A DNA stretch of 52,539 bases from contig JAFRBX010000076.1 of assembly GCA_017404665.1 (NCBI GenBank), positions 1 to 52,539 of the forward strand, in the 5' to 3' direction. This stretch comes from Ruminococcus sp. GTDB lineage: Bacteria > Bacillota > Clostridia > Oscillospirales > Acutalibacteraceae. Both the position numbers and the translations under genes were made by a program. This document shows positions 1 through 8,396 of the stretch, in pieces (position 1 is the first letter of the stretch; each line of letters begins with the position of its first letter). The notes below the pieces were generated by a model, which searched no databases, was not told the DNA's origin, and was given only the letters and a program-made list of their open reading frames with translations.

Positions 1-1
1 C

Positions 2-3000
2 GATGATACATCGCTCATCGACAAGCTGATGGAGGGCACGATCCTCGTCGGCGCGGGAGTGGATACCTGCACCAATCGCATCGGCAGGATCCAGCCGCTG
101 GTCGGCGCGATCAAGTCCGGCAAGGCGTTCGAGGGCGCTGTCAAGGCAAGCGTCGAACAGCTCGACGCTTTAGGCAGTCTGACGCCGAAAACAACCGTAG
201 ATTCCAGACTCGTTGATCAGATCAGTCAGTTTGAGCAGTATATCAAGGAGTATACCTATTATCTCGAGAACGCCGTTCCCCTGTACGATACGCTGATCGC
301 TAAAGCGGCTGTCGGCGGAGAAGCGCTGCTTGACGCCGAGGATGAGATCAACGCGCTGCTCAATGATTGGTCAATCCACAAAGAGCTGGTTTCCGGAAGA
401 TTCAACAATATCTACAGGGTATTGAATAAGACCGATGACGGCAGCGAATACTACAGCTACAGCTGCGCGGACGTCTATTTCTACCAGCGGAACGATCAGG
501 AGCACGCCGACGATTATGACGAGGTCATCAGGAAGATCGAAAACGCCTTTGACGTCCTCAGACAATCCTATTCATCCTTTACCGATCTTGACAACATGGT
601 CCTCGTCATCCGCGGCAACATCTGGTACAACAACAAACTCCTTTCGGTCGACGCCTTCGGCAAAAAGTTGGACAAGTTCATCAACAAGTACGATCTTGAA
701 GATTCGTGGGAGGACATCAAGGAAGAGTTCGAGGATGGCGAGATCGGCGAGTATCTTAAGGAAGCGTATCCCGATATCGCCGAGACTGCAGAAGGTCTCG
801 GCAAGGTCAAGGAGCTCTACGACGCGAAGCAGGAGTACCGCAAGATCAAAAAGTTGACCGAGGACTTCGGTCAGAAGCTCGGTACCGCGTCCACACAGGG
901 CACCTCAGCCGTGCTGGCGGTCCTCAGCAACGAGGGCGTGGCGCTGATGAACGAGTTTGAAGCACTCAAGCCCTACGCCGAGTTCCTCGGCAACACCCTC
1001 AAGCTGATCCAGCTCGCCAACGAAAAGGACGAGATGACCAAGCTGATGGGCGAGTACGGCGGCGCGACGCTGAAGCTCAACTACCATACCTACGAGGCGG
1101 TCAAGAACGATACGACCACCGGCGAGCTGACCGAGGATTCTGACCTCGTTAAGAAGCTGACGGCGCTGATCGAAGAAGCGATCGACAAGTCCAATCGGGA
1201 TAATCCCGGCGTGTTCAAGCCGATGACCGAAGCCGACAGAAAGTCTATCACGGATTACCTCGTGAAGTATCTGAACGTCCAGCGCGCCAAGTACCCGCGC
1301 AGCGAGGATCCGGATTCGAACTGGATGTTCGCGCACGTCAGCGCCGTGATGGCGGCACTCTTTGAACAGGTTTATGTAGAGTCGATCACCGAACAGGCGA
1401 CCCCGCAGAACTTCCTGAAGTATATGCAGGATGCGGGCTCCACCGGCGTCGGCAAGGGCATCAACACCTATGTCGATTCCACGATCGACAAGCGCGTTTT
1501 CCGCGACGTCAGGATCGAGGCGATCGGCAAGGTGCTGTCAGCGAAGACGCTGGTCACGCACTACAGCGATAAGATCGCGAAGAACTCGACCTACCCTGTC
1601 AAGCAGGTCGTCAACTATCTCAGCGAGCTGTCGCAGAAGATGTCGGCGGCGGCGAACGTCGGCATGCTGTCCACAAGCCGATATAAGGATCTGAATATCT
1701 GGCAGATCATCACCAACAGCGCCACTCAGCTCACGATCGACGATAGCTACACGATCAGCTTCCGCGATTATCAGAAGGCGCTGCTGAACACCGACATCAT
1801 CAATTCGCAGAACCGACTGATTATCGTCGATTACTACAAGGCGGCGCTGTACGACCTGATCGTGCGCTCCGGACTGCTGGTCATGACGCTAAGCCCCAAC
1901 GGCTATACCGCTATGCTCGGCGCGATGGCTTCCGCCCAGTGGAGCAGCCTTGCCGCGAAAGCGTTCGCCCACGCGGATGAAGTATGGCTCAACCGCTCCA
2001 CCTTCGCGGCGATGTCGATCGCTCAGCTGTCGCTGACGATGGGCACGACTGTGATGAAGGAATCTGAGATCGCGATCCATATCTATAATCTGATCGAAGC
2101 TCTCGACAAGGCAATCATCTTTGACCCGCCGCTCGATACCGAGTTGGTCACCTATTCCGTCAAGGACGTCGTGATACCGGACGGCGAGTCGACCGGCACG
2201 GGCGAGGTACTCGTCACCTTCCGCAACGACGGCGATAAGACCGTCGCGATCAGCCCGAGCGTTTCGATTTATAGCGCGGACGGCTGGGCTGCGTCTGCCG
2301 ACTTCGACAGCCAGAGCATTCTGATCCCTGCGGGTCAGACCGCAGAGTTCACGGGCAGCTTTACCGTCGACAACTCCGTGCTCACTGACAGCACCGGCTA
2401 TTCCGCGGTACTCACCTACACGGCAAGCGAACCGTCTACCGTTTCCATCGCCGCCGAGCAGGGACCGTTTGTCAAGCATTTCTACGCGGGCACCGATCGC
2501 CAGATCGCCGCGATGCGCTCTAAGGTCAGCGCAGGCACTCTCGTGTCAGGCTGGGTGACCGGTCAGGATACCCTCGAGGGAAGCATCACCGTCAAGGCGG
2601 GACAGAGCCTCAGGATCTTTGCCGCGGCTCCCGTCAACGGCGCGCTCGCGATCGAGATTATTTCCCCGTCCGGCGAGAAGCTCACGGCAGCGTCCTTCAT
2701 CAATGAAGGCGACTATGTGACCGTCACAAACTGCGAAGCGGGCGACTATACCGTGCGAGTGACGACCCCCGAGGTCTTTGACAACCGCATCACGGTCGAG
2801 GGCGTGGTATCGTCCTTTGATAAGGCGATCGCCGCTGTTCAGATCGAGACCGAAACACTTATCAACTGCAATAACGTTGCCGACGACGGCAGCTGTTTCA
2901 ATACGATCAATGTTTCCGTCAGCGAAAGTGCCGGTATCGACGCGGGCGCTGTGGACATGACGCTCACCTTTGCGGACGATCATCTTTCCGCTTATCTCGT

Positions 3001-4708
3001 CGGCGTCGACGATCCGACCCTGAACGCGTTCGGCGCGCTCAACGGAGGCTTTGTGGTCAAGGCGACCGCGGATACGCCTGCCGGCGAATACATCGGAACG
3101 CTCAAGGTCTCCTTTGATAGGAACACCTGCGATCCCGTCTTCTTATCCGTCATTTCTTCCGGCGACTACGCCGATCAATGGAGCATCGAGGGCGATAGGG
3201 TGGTCTATACGGCACAGGTCATTGTGACTGTCGACGTGACTGTTCCCGAAACGCCCGAGCTCACCGTCACGGACGGCAAGAAGGAAGGCACCCTCAAGGT
3301 TACCGGAAACGCGCCTGACGCGATGTTTGTCATCCTCTATTACGAGAACGATTACGAGGAGACGGACGGCGAAGGCAATCCCTACACCTATACTTCGAGG
3401 ACCATCGCCGCGATCATCGCTTCCAACGCGGACGGCAGCTTCGGCGTGATCATTTCCAAGCCGCAGATCGATGCGCGGATCACGGCTGTCGCGGTCAATG
3501 CTGCGGGTGGTCTGTCCGCCGGCGCTTCTGACGAGGCGGAAGGCTACACCCAGTCTGAACAGCAGATCGAGAGACTTGCCGACGCCTTTACCTCTGTGAA
3601 GGCTGAGCAGATTGACGGTAAGCGTGATGTGACCGTCACCGTATACGGCGCGCATATGACAGGTCTGACGACCGACGGCGAGCTGTGGTACAGAGTCGCT
3701 GACAGCGAACCCGATGCCGATTATCCGACTGACGGCGCGTTCGATCCCGCCGAGTGGATCAGCGCCGGCGCTGTATCGGCTTTCACAGTCAAGGACTTCC
3801 GCGACGGACAGTTTATCGAAGTCGTACAGGTCATGGGTGAAACCGCTTATACTACCGACGATAAAGGCGATGTCATCGCCTCCGGCATGAAGTACACTGT
3901 ATTAAGACACGGCAGCACGGCTGCTGCCATGACAGAGGTTCCCGGCTATACCGTTTCGGGCACACTGATCCCGGGCGACAGCAAGACGGACGTTACCGAC
4001 ACAGTCATGGTGCTGACCGACGCTTCCGACAGAACACGCACCTACACAGTACCGGTGCAGATGATCGGCGGCGCCGCGGCATACACGTTCATCGACGTGA
4101 TCGCGGGCACCTATATCCTGAGTCTCGACGGTTCGGATGACAGGATCGGAGCAGACGATTTGTTGATCACCGTCGGTCAGGATGACGTTATACAGGAAAT
4201 CGGCGTCTACCGTACGGCTTTCGACGTCACCGGTTCCGTCATGGGTGTGCATGCGCAGAGGTATCTGACCGATGCGGCAGTCGTGCTGATCGACAGCGAG
4301 GACAATGAAGCCGCTCGTACCGCTGTTCAGATTGACGGCGACAGCGCGGCGTACCGTTTTGCAGACGTACGTCCCGGCGACTACACCGTCAGGCTCGTCA
4401 GCGACACTGTCGCGGCGAAGGACTCCGACGTCACGGTCACGGATACAGACGCATCTGCGGATATCGCGATCGACCGCGTATGGGGCGGCATCCTCGGCGA
4501 CGCCGACGGCAACGGGATCGTCGAAATCATCGATGTGACCTATCTCCAGCGTCTGCTGGCTCATGTCGATATTCCGTATACACAAGCCGAGCTCATGCGC
4601 GGCGACGTCGACGGCGACGGTGAGCTGACGGTATTGGATGTGACGCTCATTCAGCGGTATCTTTGCGGATTAAAAACCAATCTTTCGATCGGTAAGATCA
4701 TTGCATAA
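2..4708 (+). CDS. Large secreted dockerin protein, 5' end outside window
   Basis: The frame is open from the first complete codon, so the real start and any signal peptide lie upstream; about 1,568 codons are visible. Counting from the first in-window ATG (29), residues 1 to about 710 are mostly helical with no motif I recognise. About 710-830 and 845-935 look like beta-sandwich or pre-peptidase modules, and about 1310-1490 contain two Cna-B/carboxypeptidase-regulatory-like units ending in AGTYILSL and PGDYTVRL. Residues about 1490-1559 are a type I dockerin with two calcium loops (DADGNG, DVDGDG), each followed by an LQR or IQR helix. The dockerin implies export and attachment to a cohesin scaffold. 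No catalytic domain is evident in the visible part, so the enzyme activity, if any, may lie upstream. The dockerin is secure and the rest is undetermined. Confidence 0.85.
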   Translation, partial: DDTSLIDKLMEGTILVGAGVDTCTNRIGRIQPLVGAIKSGKAFEGAVKASVEQLDALGSLTPKTTVDSRLVDQISQFEQYIKEYTYYLENAVPLYDTLIAKAAVGGEALLDAEDEINALLNDWSIHKELVSGRFNNIYRVLNKTDDGSEYYSYSCADVYFYQRNDQEHADDYDEVIRKIENAFDVLRQSYSSFTDLDNMVLVIRGNIWYNNKLLSVDAFGKKLDKFINKYDLEDSWEDIKEEFEDGEIGEYLKEAYPDIAETAEGLGKVKELYDAKQEYRKIKKLTEDFGQKLGTASTQGTSAVLAVLSNEGVALMNEFEALKPYAEFLGNTLKLIQLANEKDEMTKLMGEYGGATLKLNYHTYEAVKNDTTTGELTEDSDLVKKLTALIEEAIDKSNRDNPGVFKPMTEADRKSITDYLVKYLNVQRAKYPRSEDPDSNWMFAHVSAVMAALFEQVYVESITEQATPQNFLKYMQDAGSTGVGKGINTYVDSTIDKRVFRDVRIEAIGKVLSAKTLVTHYSDKIAKNSTYPVKQVVNYLSELSQKMSAAANVGMLSTSRYKDLNIWQIITNSATQLTIDDSYTISFRDYQKALLNTDIINSQNRLIIVDYYKAALYDLIVRSGLLVMTLSPNGYTAMLGAMASAQWSSLAAKAFAHADEVWLNRSTFAAMSIAQLSLTMGTTVMKESEIAIHIYNLIEALDKAIIFDPPLDTELVTYSVKDVVIPDGESTGTGEVLVTFRNDGDKTVAISPSVSIYSADGWAASADFDSQSILIPAGQTAEFTGSFTVDNSVLTDSTGYSAVLTYTASEPSTVSIAAEQGPFVKHFYAGTDRQIAAMRSKVSAGTLVSGWVTGQDTLEGSITVKAGQSLRIFAAAPVNGALAIEIISPSGEKLTAASFINEGDYVTVTNCEAGDYTVRVTTPEVFDNRITVEGVVSSFDKAIAAVQIETETLINCNNVADDGSCFNTINVSVSESAGIDAGAVDMTLTFADDHLSAYLVGVDDPTLNAFGALNGGFVVKATADTPAGEYIGTLKVSFDRNTCDPVFLSVISSGDYADQWSIEGDRVVYTAQVIVTVDVTVPETPELTVTDGKKEGTLKVTGNAPDAMFVILYYENDYEETDGEGNPYTYTSRTIAAIIASNADGSFGVIISKPQIDARITAVAVNAAGGLSAGASDEAEGYTQSEQQIERLADAFTSVKAEQIDGKRDVTVTVYGAHMTGLTTDGELWYRVADSEPDADYPTDGAFDPAEWISAGAVSAFTVKDFRDGQFIEVVQVMGETAYTTDDKGDVIASGMKYTVLRHGSTAAAMTEVPGYTVSGTLIPGDSKTDVTDTVMVLTDASDRTRTYTVPVQMIGGAAAYTFIDVIAGTYILSLDGSDDRIGADDLLITVGQDDVIQEIGVYRTAFDVTGSVMGVHAQRYLTDAAVVLIDSEDNEAARTAVQIDGDSAAYRFADVRPGDYTVRLVSDTVAAKDSDVTVTDTDASADIAIDRVWGGILGDADGNGIVEIIDVTYLQRLLAHVDIPYTQAELMRGDVDGDGELTVLDVTLIQRYLCGLKTNLSIGKIIA

Positions 4709-5069
4709 GCCCGTCGACTGTTGAAAACCGAATATCAGTCAATAAAACGACGGGGCTGTCACACAAAGACGCCCCAAAAACTGAACCGGACAGCCCGAAA
4801 GGGTTGCCCGGTCAGTGCTTTCAATAGAGTATTCGCGTACATGAATCATGTCCATTCCGGCAGGGCAATCGAAAAGGTATGTAAATCCGATAATAGATTC
4901 TGTAAGAGCACAGTCGTTTATTTCCCTATAATTATGATTGATTTTTGCAGCAAATCAACAAACTTTAGTGCTTGCACCGGAAGTTTATTTGTCCTGCCTT
5001 GCGGCATTGTATCGCTTTGCATTTTTTTAATCATCAAACAGTCCGGCGATTGTTTTTTTGCTTGCAGAC
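4709..5069. other. Intergenic region, AT-rich, no convincing gene
   Basis: About 360 bases separate the two dockerin genes before the next promoter. Near the left end, 4753-4760 can pair with 4789-4796 (GGGCTGTC/GACAGCCC), and a shorter GGGGC/GCCCC pairing at 4752-4775 competes with it. This may be the terminator of the upstream gene, but there is no long T-run. An open frame of 132 codons (4721-5119) crosses the region, but it lacks a ribosome site and known motifs and runs over the promoter, so I do not call it. Confidence 0.4.
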
Positions 5070-5098
5070 TTCCAATTCCTGATCTCATATGCTATAAT
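5070..5098 (+). promoter_or_regulatory. Promoter with extended -10
   Basis: TATAAT at 5093-5098 is preceded by TG one base away (TGCTATAAT), an extended -10. The -35 (about 5070-5075) is poor. It lies about 115 bases upstream of the next coding start, leaving a leader with no obvious structure. Confidence 0.5.
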
Positions 5099-5213
5099 AC
5101 AATCGTTGGTTGCAGATAAATAGCAGAACAACAAACATCTGGTTCTGTCCGGAATTCAACACCAATGTCAATAGGAAACTGTGAAAATACAGCAGCAGAA
5201 AAAGGAGAACTAT

Positions 5214-7022
5214 ATGAAAGCAAAAACCAAGTTCATTTCATTTTCCGTGTCACTCATTTTGATTCTGTTATTCCTCTTATCTCCCGATTATCTGACAGCT
5301 ATTGCTGCAGAAGCGGACACGACGCCCGACGGTGCAAATCCCTTCGAGATCACCTTGTATGTTCTTGAGGACTGGGCAAAAGAGTATACCTCGATCCCCA
5401 CGTCATATCCGCAGAGCTTTCAGCTTGATCTCAGCGGATTGGTAAATCCGACCTTTTCCTCTGAGAACCCCGAAAGCGTTTCAGTTTCGGAGACGGGATT
5501 GATCACACCTGCTGTCAATTTTAGATACTGGTATGGTTACCGCTCATACATTGAGCCGATTGAAGGGGAAGAACCAACCCGGATCACGACATGGTACGAT
5601 TACAGCGGCGGTGCGATTAAGGTGTCCGCTCATAATAAAACTTACTATATTCAAGTCAATGTCGCGGATTACGCAACGGTATTTGCCGAAAGAATAGACC
5701 TGTATTATTTGAATAGCAGCTACAGTGATTATCTCTCTGTTCCCGCAGCCTGTCCGCAAAGCTATCAAATCGATATGCCCGGCGCAAGGAGTTATGTTTC
5801 AAGCGATTCCGGCAAAGTGTCCGTAACCCGCGACGGAATTGTCACTCTGACAAAAACAACATGGTATTTTTACGGCAGTATGGGGTATTCCCGCCCCATT
5901 GACGGACAGGAACCGGGTTTTGTCGAAGAGAGCTATTCTGAAAGCGGCGGCTTTGTTATTGCTTCTTCTGATGATTTCTCACGGATTTATTATGTCAACC
6001 CCGTCAATTATGCCGCGGCATACACAGAAAAGATTATGCGCGATTATATTTCCGCGAATATCACGCAGTCGATGTCGACCTATGAAAAGATTGCCGTGAT
6101 CGCCCGCTTTGTTGCCGACAAAGAATACGACTATCATTACAGCTCCGCTGTCGGTATGATTCTGACGGGCGGCGGCGACTGTTGGGCGTCTACCGATACC
6201 ATTGTGCAAATGGCTCAGATGGCAGGTCTGAAAGGCTGGTGGAGAAACGGCAATAAAGACCCCGGCGCCGGCGGCGGACATACCAACGCGATGGTATCCG
6301 ACGGAAGCGATGTTTATGAGGTCGAAGCCGGATACTACATGTCTGCGCCTCGTTCTTACCATATCACCAAAAGAGATACCCTTTTCTCTTATCGCTCAAA
6401 AGGCAGCGGCGTCGAAGTATACCAATATGACGACGTATATGCCAACCTGACCGATACGCTTGTGATTCCCCGCGAGATCAACGGTCGTTCCGTCGTCTCG
6501 ATCGGTGACATGTTTGGTATAGATTATTGTATTCAAAATGAATCCCGGCTGGAAAAAATCGTGATACCCGATACGGTCACATCTATCGGAAAATATGCTT
6601 TTATATATTGCTCGGGCATCAAAGAATTGACGATTCCCGCATCCGTAACCTATATCGGTGAAAACGCCTTTGCCTATTATGAAAATCCGAACGATTTCTC
6701 TGTAACCAGTAATGAAAAATTCATTATCAGAGGATACAAAAATACAGCCGCCGAGCAATACGCGCTGGATCACGGGATGATTTTTGAAGAGATACATCTG
6801 CTGTTGGGCGACGTCGATCAAAGCGAAGAGGTTACCATTGACGATACGGTCTGGATTGCGAGAAATGCGGCAGAAATCGAAATCCCCTTTACTCTTAGAA
6901 CCAATACAGCGGATGTTGACGGCGACGGAGAAATCACCCTGATGGACGCGACCTGTATTCAGCGCTGGCTTGCTCATCTCAAATCCGTCGACCGCATCGG
7001 GCGGCCTGTCGAAGCCGAATAA
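5214..7022 (+). CDS. Secreted transglutaminase-like / LRR / dockerin protein
   Basis: 602 residues. ATG 5214 is chosen because AAAGGAG sits just upstream and the protein then begins with a clear signal peptide (MKAKTKF, hydrophobic core, AIAAEA cleavage region). An upstream in-frame start at 5181 would spoil the signal. The middle holds a transglutaminase-like fold with Cys323 in GGGDCWAS, His356 in GGHTNAM and an acidic candidate at Glu369 or Glu371, so a cysteine protease or amide-cleaving role is possible. About 430-520 is a BspA-type leucine-rich region (IPDTVTSIG, IPASVTYIG). About 532-595 is a dockerin; its first calcium loop (DVDQSEE) is less canonical than its second (DVDGDGE). It should be exported and cohesin-bound. 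Proteolysis or peptide capture is inferred from family knowledge; the substrate is unknown. Confidence 0.88.
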   Translation: MKAKTKFISFSVSLILILLFLLSPDYLTAIAAEADTTPDGANPFEITLYVLEDWAKEYTSIPTSYPQSFQLDLSGLVNPTFSSENPESVSVSETGLITPAVNFRYWYGYRSYIEPIEGEEPTRITTWYDYSGGAIKVSAHNKTYYIQVNVADYATVFAERIDLYYLNSSYSDYLSVPAACPQSYQIDMPGARSYVSSDSGKVSVTRDGIVTLTKTTWYFYGSMGYSRPIDGQEPGFVEESYSESGGFVIASSDDFSRIYYVNPVNYAAAYTEKIMRDYISANITQSMSTYEKIAVIARFVADKEYDYHYSSAVGMILTGGGDCWASTDTIVQMAQMAGLKGWWRNGNKDPGAGGGHTNAMVSDGSDVYEVEAGYYMSAPRSYHITKRDTLFSYRSKGSGVEVYQYDDVYANLTDTLVIPREINGRSVVSIGDMFGIDYCIQNESRLEKIVIPDTVTSIGKYAFIYCSGIKELTIPASVTYIGENAFAYYENPNDFSVTSNEKFIIRGYKNTAAEQYALDHGMIFEEIHLLLGDVDQSEEVTIDDTVWIARNAAEIEIPFTLRTNTADVDGDGEITLMDATCIQRWLAHLKSVDRIGRPVEAE

Positions 7023-7048
7023 TTAGTTCGCGGCTTATTATGCTGAGA

Positions 7049-7077
7049 TTGACTTTCCGCTTATTACCTGATATAAT
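7049..7077 (+). promoter_or_regulatory. Sigma-A promoter of SecB-like gene
   Basis: TTGACT (7049-7054), a 17-nt spacer and TATAAT (7072-7077) lie about 33 bases before the start codon. Confidence 0.8.
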
Positions 7078-7109
7078 GACAACAGCTTAAAAAAAAGGAG
7101 ATTAGTTCG

Positions 7110-7499
7110 ATGGCGATCGTTAATTTGCAGGGATATAGGGTTGATAAAATCGAATTTGTCAATTCGACGGAAAACGGTACGAAGATAGCGCTGGGCAATC
7201 AGTATTCTTATCAGGTGCAGTATGCCGTAGGTAAGGCGATGGCAAGGAGCACCTTCGACATTGAGGTCCACGACAAAGAGAATCCCGACCGTTTCAAGAT
7301 TCATGTGATCGTCGTCGGTATTTTTGCCTACAATCCCGATGAAAAGAAGGAGATCATCCACACCGAGACCTTCAAGGCACTGTTTCCGTACGCAAAGGCA
7401 CTGATCACCACCGTGACGGCGAACTGCGGCATCCAGCCGGTCATCATCCCCAATATCGATATCGACAATCAGGAGATATATCGCATCGATAAGCAGTGA
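7110..7499 (+). CDS. SecB-like fold protein
   Basis: 129 residues, ATG after AAAAAGGAG. The pattern resembles SecB: an N-terminal strand (GYRVDKIEFVN), alternating beta strands, a VVGIFAY strand, and the signature LFPYAKALITTVTANCG followed by a proline-rich IQPVIIPNIDI segment, which corresponds to the LFPYAR helix and APVNF loop of SecB. SecB holds secretory or toxin partners unfolded, and in Gram-positive genomes such proteins are rare orphans or belong to toxin-antitoxin-chaperone systems. Here it is monocistronic with its own strong promoter and no toxin or antitoxin beside it. Chaperone activity is an inference from fold similarity read by eye. Confidence 0.65.
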   Translation: MAIVNLQGYRVDKIEFVNSTENGTKIALGNQYSYQVQYAVGKAMARSTFDIEVHDKENPDRFKIHVIVVGIFAYNPDEKKEIIHTETFKALFPYAKALITTVTANCGIQPVIIPNIDIDNQEIYRIDKQ

Positions 7500-7515
7500 A
7501 GCAAATGATGATACA

Positions 7516-7548
7516 GCCGGCGGAGAGAGCAATCATCCCTCCGCCGGC
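7516..7548 (+). terminator. Hairpin terminator after SecB-like gene
   Basis: GCCGGCGGA (7516-7524) pairs with TCCGCCGGC (7540-7548). The T-run that follows is weak. Confidence 0.6.
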
Positions 7549-7556
7549 ATTACTAT

Positions 7557-7585
7557 TTGACAAAACACATTTTATGTGATACAAT
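7557..7585 (+). promoter_or_regulatory. tRNA-Gly promoter
   Basis: Consensus TTGACA (7557-7562), 17-nt spacer and TACAAT (7580-7585), about 20 bases before the tRNA. Confidence 0.85.
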
Positions 7586-7604
7586 ACTGTTGTTAAGTAA
7601 ATAC

Positions 7605-7678
7605 GCAGATGTAGTTTAGTGGTAGAACTTCAGCCTTCCAAGCTGACCGTGTGGGTTCGATTCCCATCATCTGCTCCA
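7605..7678 (+). tRNA. tRNA-Gly (anticodon UCC)
   Basis: A 74-nt cloverleaf with encoded CCA. The acceptor stem pairs GCAGATG with CATCTGC, the D-arm contains AGTTTAGTGGTAGAA, the anticodon loop CTTCCAA reads UCC, and the T-arm is GGGTTCGATTCCC. The discriminator base is T, usual for bacterial glycine tRNA. It is transcribed alone between a strong promoter and a strong terminator. Confidence 0.97.
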
Positions 7679-7681
7679 TTT

Positions 7682-7730
7682 AAAATCTGAGAGGGTACCC
7701 CCAAAAGGGTACCCTCTCAGATTTTAATCG
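7682..7730. terminator. Strong bidirectional terminator after tRNA-Gly
   Basis: A perfect 19-bp inverted repeat (7682-7700 with 7707-7725) around a CCAAAA loop has an A-run on one side and a T-run on the other, so it can act on both strands. Confidence 0.92.
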
Positions 7731-7741
7731 ACACAAGCAAA

Positions 7742-7919
7742 GAGCAGATGATGGGAATCGAAGGCGAGCGTGTCAAGGATGCGCAACAGCGCAATCCGCA
7801 GACAAAAATGCCATAGCATGGCATTTTTAGCGAGAGCGTAGGCGCGACTTCTGATAGAAGGTGACGCTCCGAAGACGGGGCAGAAGAATACCGATAGATA
7901 AAGCGGACATCATCTGCTC
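7742..7919. repeat. 178-bp element with inverted ends copied from the tRNA-Gly 3' end
   Basis: The ends are a perfect 12-bp inverted repeat: GAGCAGATGATG (7742-7753) and CATCATCTGCTC (7908-7919). The same bases form the 3' end of the adjacent tRNA. The left end continues for the complement of the T-arm (GGGAATCGAA), and that segment recurs as a direct copy at 7925-7939. Inside is an 11-bp perfect hairpin with T-run (7804-7828) and a GCGC-AACA-GCGC hairpin. No convincing coding frame is present. It resembles a small non-autonomous element or a relic of integration at the tRNA. Confidence 0.6.
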
Positions 7920-7975
7920 CAAAAATGATGGGAATCGAAAGGGCGTAAAGAAAACAGTCCTCAGTCAAACAATAA

Positions 7976-7997
7976 ACCCCCGAGTTTCCTCGGGGGT
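7976..7997 (-). terminator. Terminator of rpmB
   Basis: CCCCCGAG (7977-7984) pairs with CTCGGGGG (7989-7996) around a 4-nt loop. On the minus strand it is followed by TTTATTGTTT, just after the rpmB stop. Confidence 0.85.
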
Positions 7998-8010
7998 CAT
8001 TTGCTGTTGA

Positions 8011-8199
8011 TTAAACCGCTCTTGTTACCTTACCTGAACGTAAGCAACGGGTGCAAGCGTGTACTCTTTTAGGAGTGCCGTCAACAATAGCCTTTACTCT
8101 CTGAACGTTAGGCTTGAAAGTTCTGTTGGAACGTCTGTGTGAGTGAGAGACCTTGATGCCGAATTTAACATCCTTGCCGCAAAAATCACATTTCGCCAT
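8011..8199 (-). CDS. rpmB: 50S ribosomal protein L28
   Basis: 62 residues, the normal length of L28. It begins MAKCDFCGK, carries the basic SHSHRRSNRTFKPNVQ segment and ends with a second Cys pair (CTRC), so this is the zinc-binding C+ form of L28. A textbook AAAGGAGGTG ribosome site precedes the ATG. It is monocistronic between its own promoter and terminator. The protein is a structural component of the large ribosomal subunit. Confidence 0.98.
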   Translation of the reverse strand: MAKCDFCGKDVKFGIKVSHSHRRSNRTFKPNVQRVKAIVDGTPKRVHACTRCLRSGKVTRAV

Positions 8200-8244
8200 G
8201 CTTGTACACCTCCTTTGAAGATTGATACAGTCGTTAACTCGTTT

Positions 8245-8273
8245 ATAATAGCAGAATTATTCTGAAAATGCAA
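8245..8273 (-). promoter_or_regulatory. rpmB promoter
   Basis: On the minus strand, TTGCAT (8273-8268), a 17-nt spacer and TATTAT (8250-8245), about 45 bases before rpmB. Confidence 0.75.
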
Positions 8274-8330
8274 GTGTTTTTGCAAAATTTATTTGAATTT
8301 TTTAAACTTGCTATTTCTGACGGTTTATAG

Positions 8331-8336
8331 TATACT
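8331..8336 (+). promoter_or_regulatory. Promoter of the M50 protease / scp cluster
   Basis: The -10 TATACT is at 8331-8336 and the -35 TTGCTA at 8308-8313, with a 17-nt spacer. It is the only good promoter upstream of the protease-scpAB run. Confidence 0.75.
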
Positions 8337-8396
8337 ATATCCTGTATTGATATGTCAACATAAGACGGTCATATTCAATTTTTTATAGGTGATGTT

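Noticed and set aside
4721-5119. 132-codon frame between dockerin genes
   Set aside because: No ribosome site or motif, unusual composition, and it runs through the promoter at 5070-5098.
7717-7968. 83-codon minus-strand frame over the tRNA-derived element
   Set aside because: It runs through terminator and repeat sequence and has no start signal.
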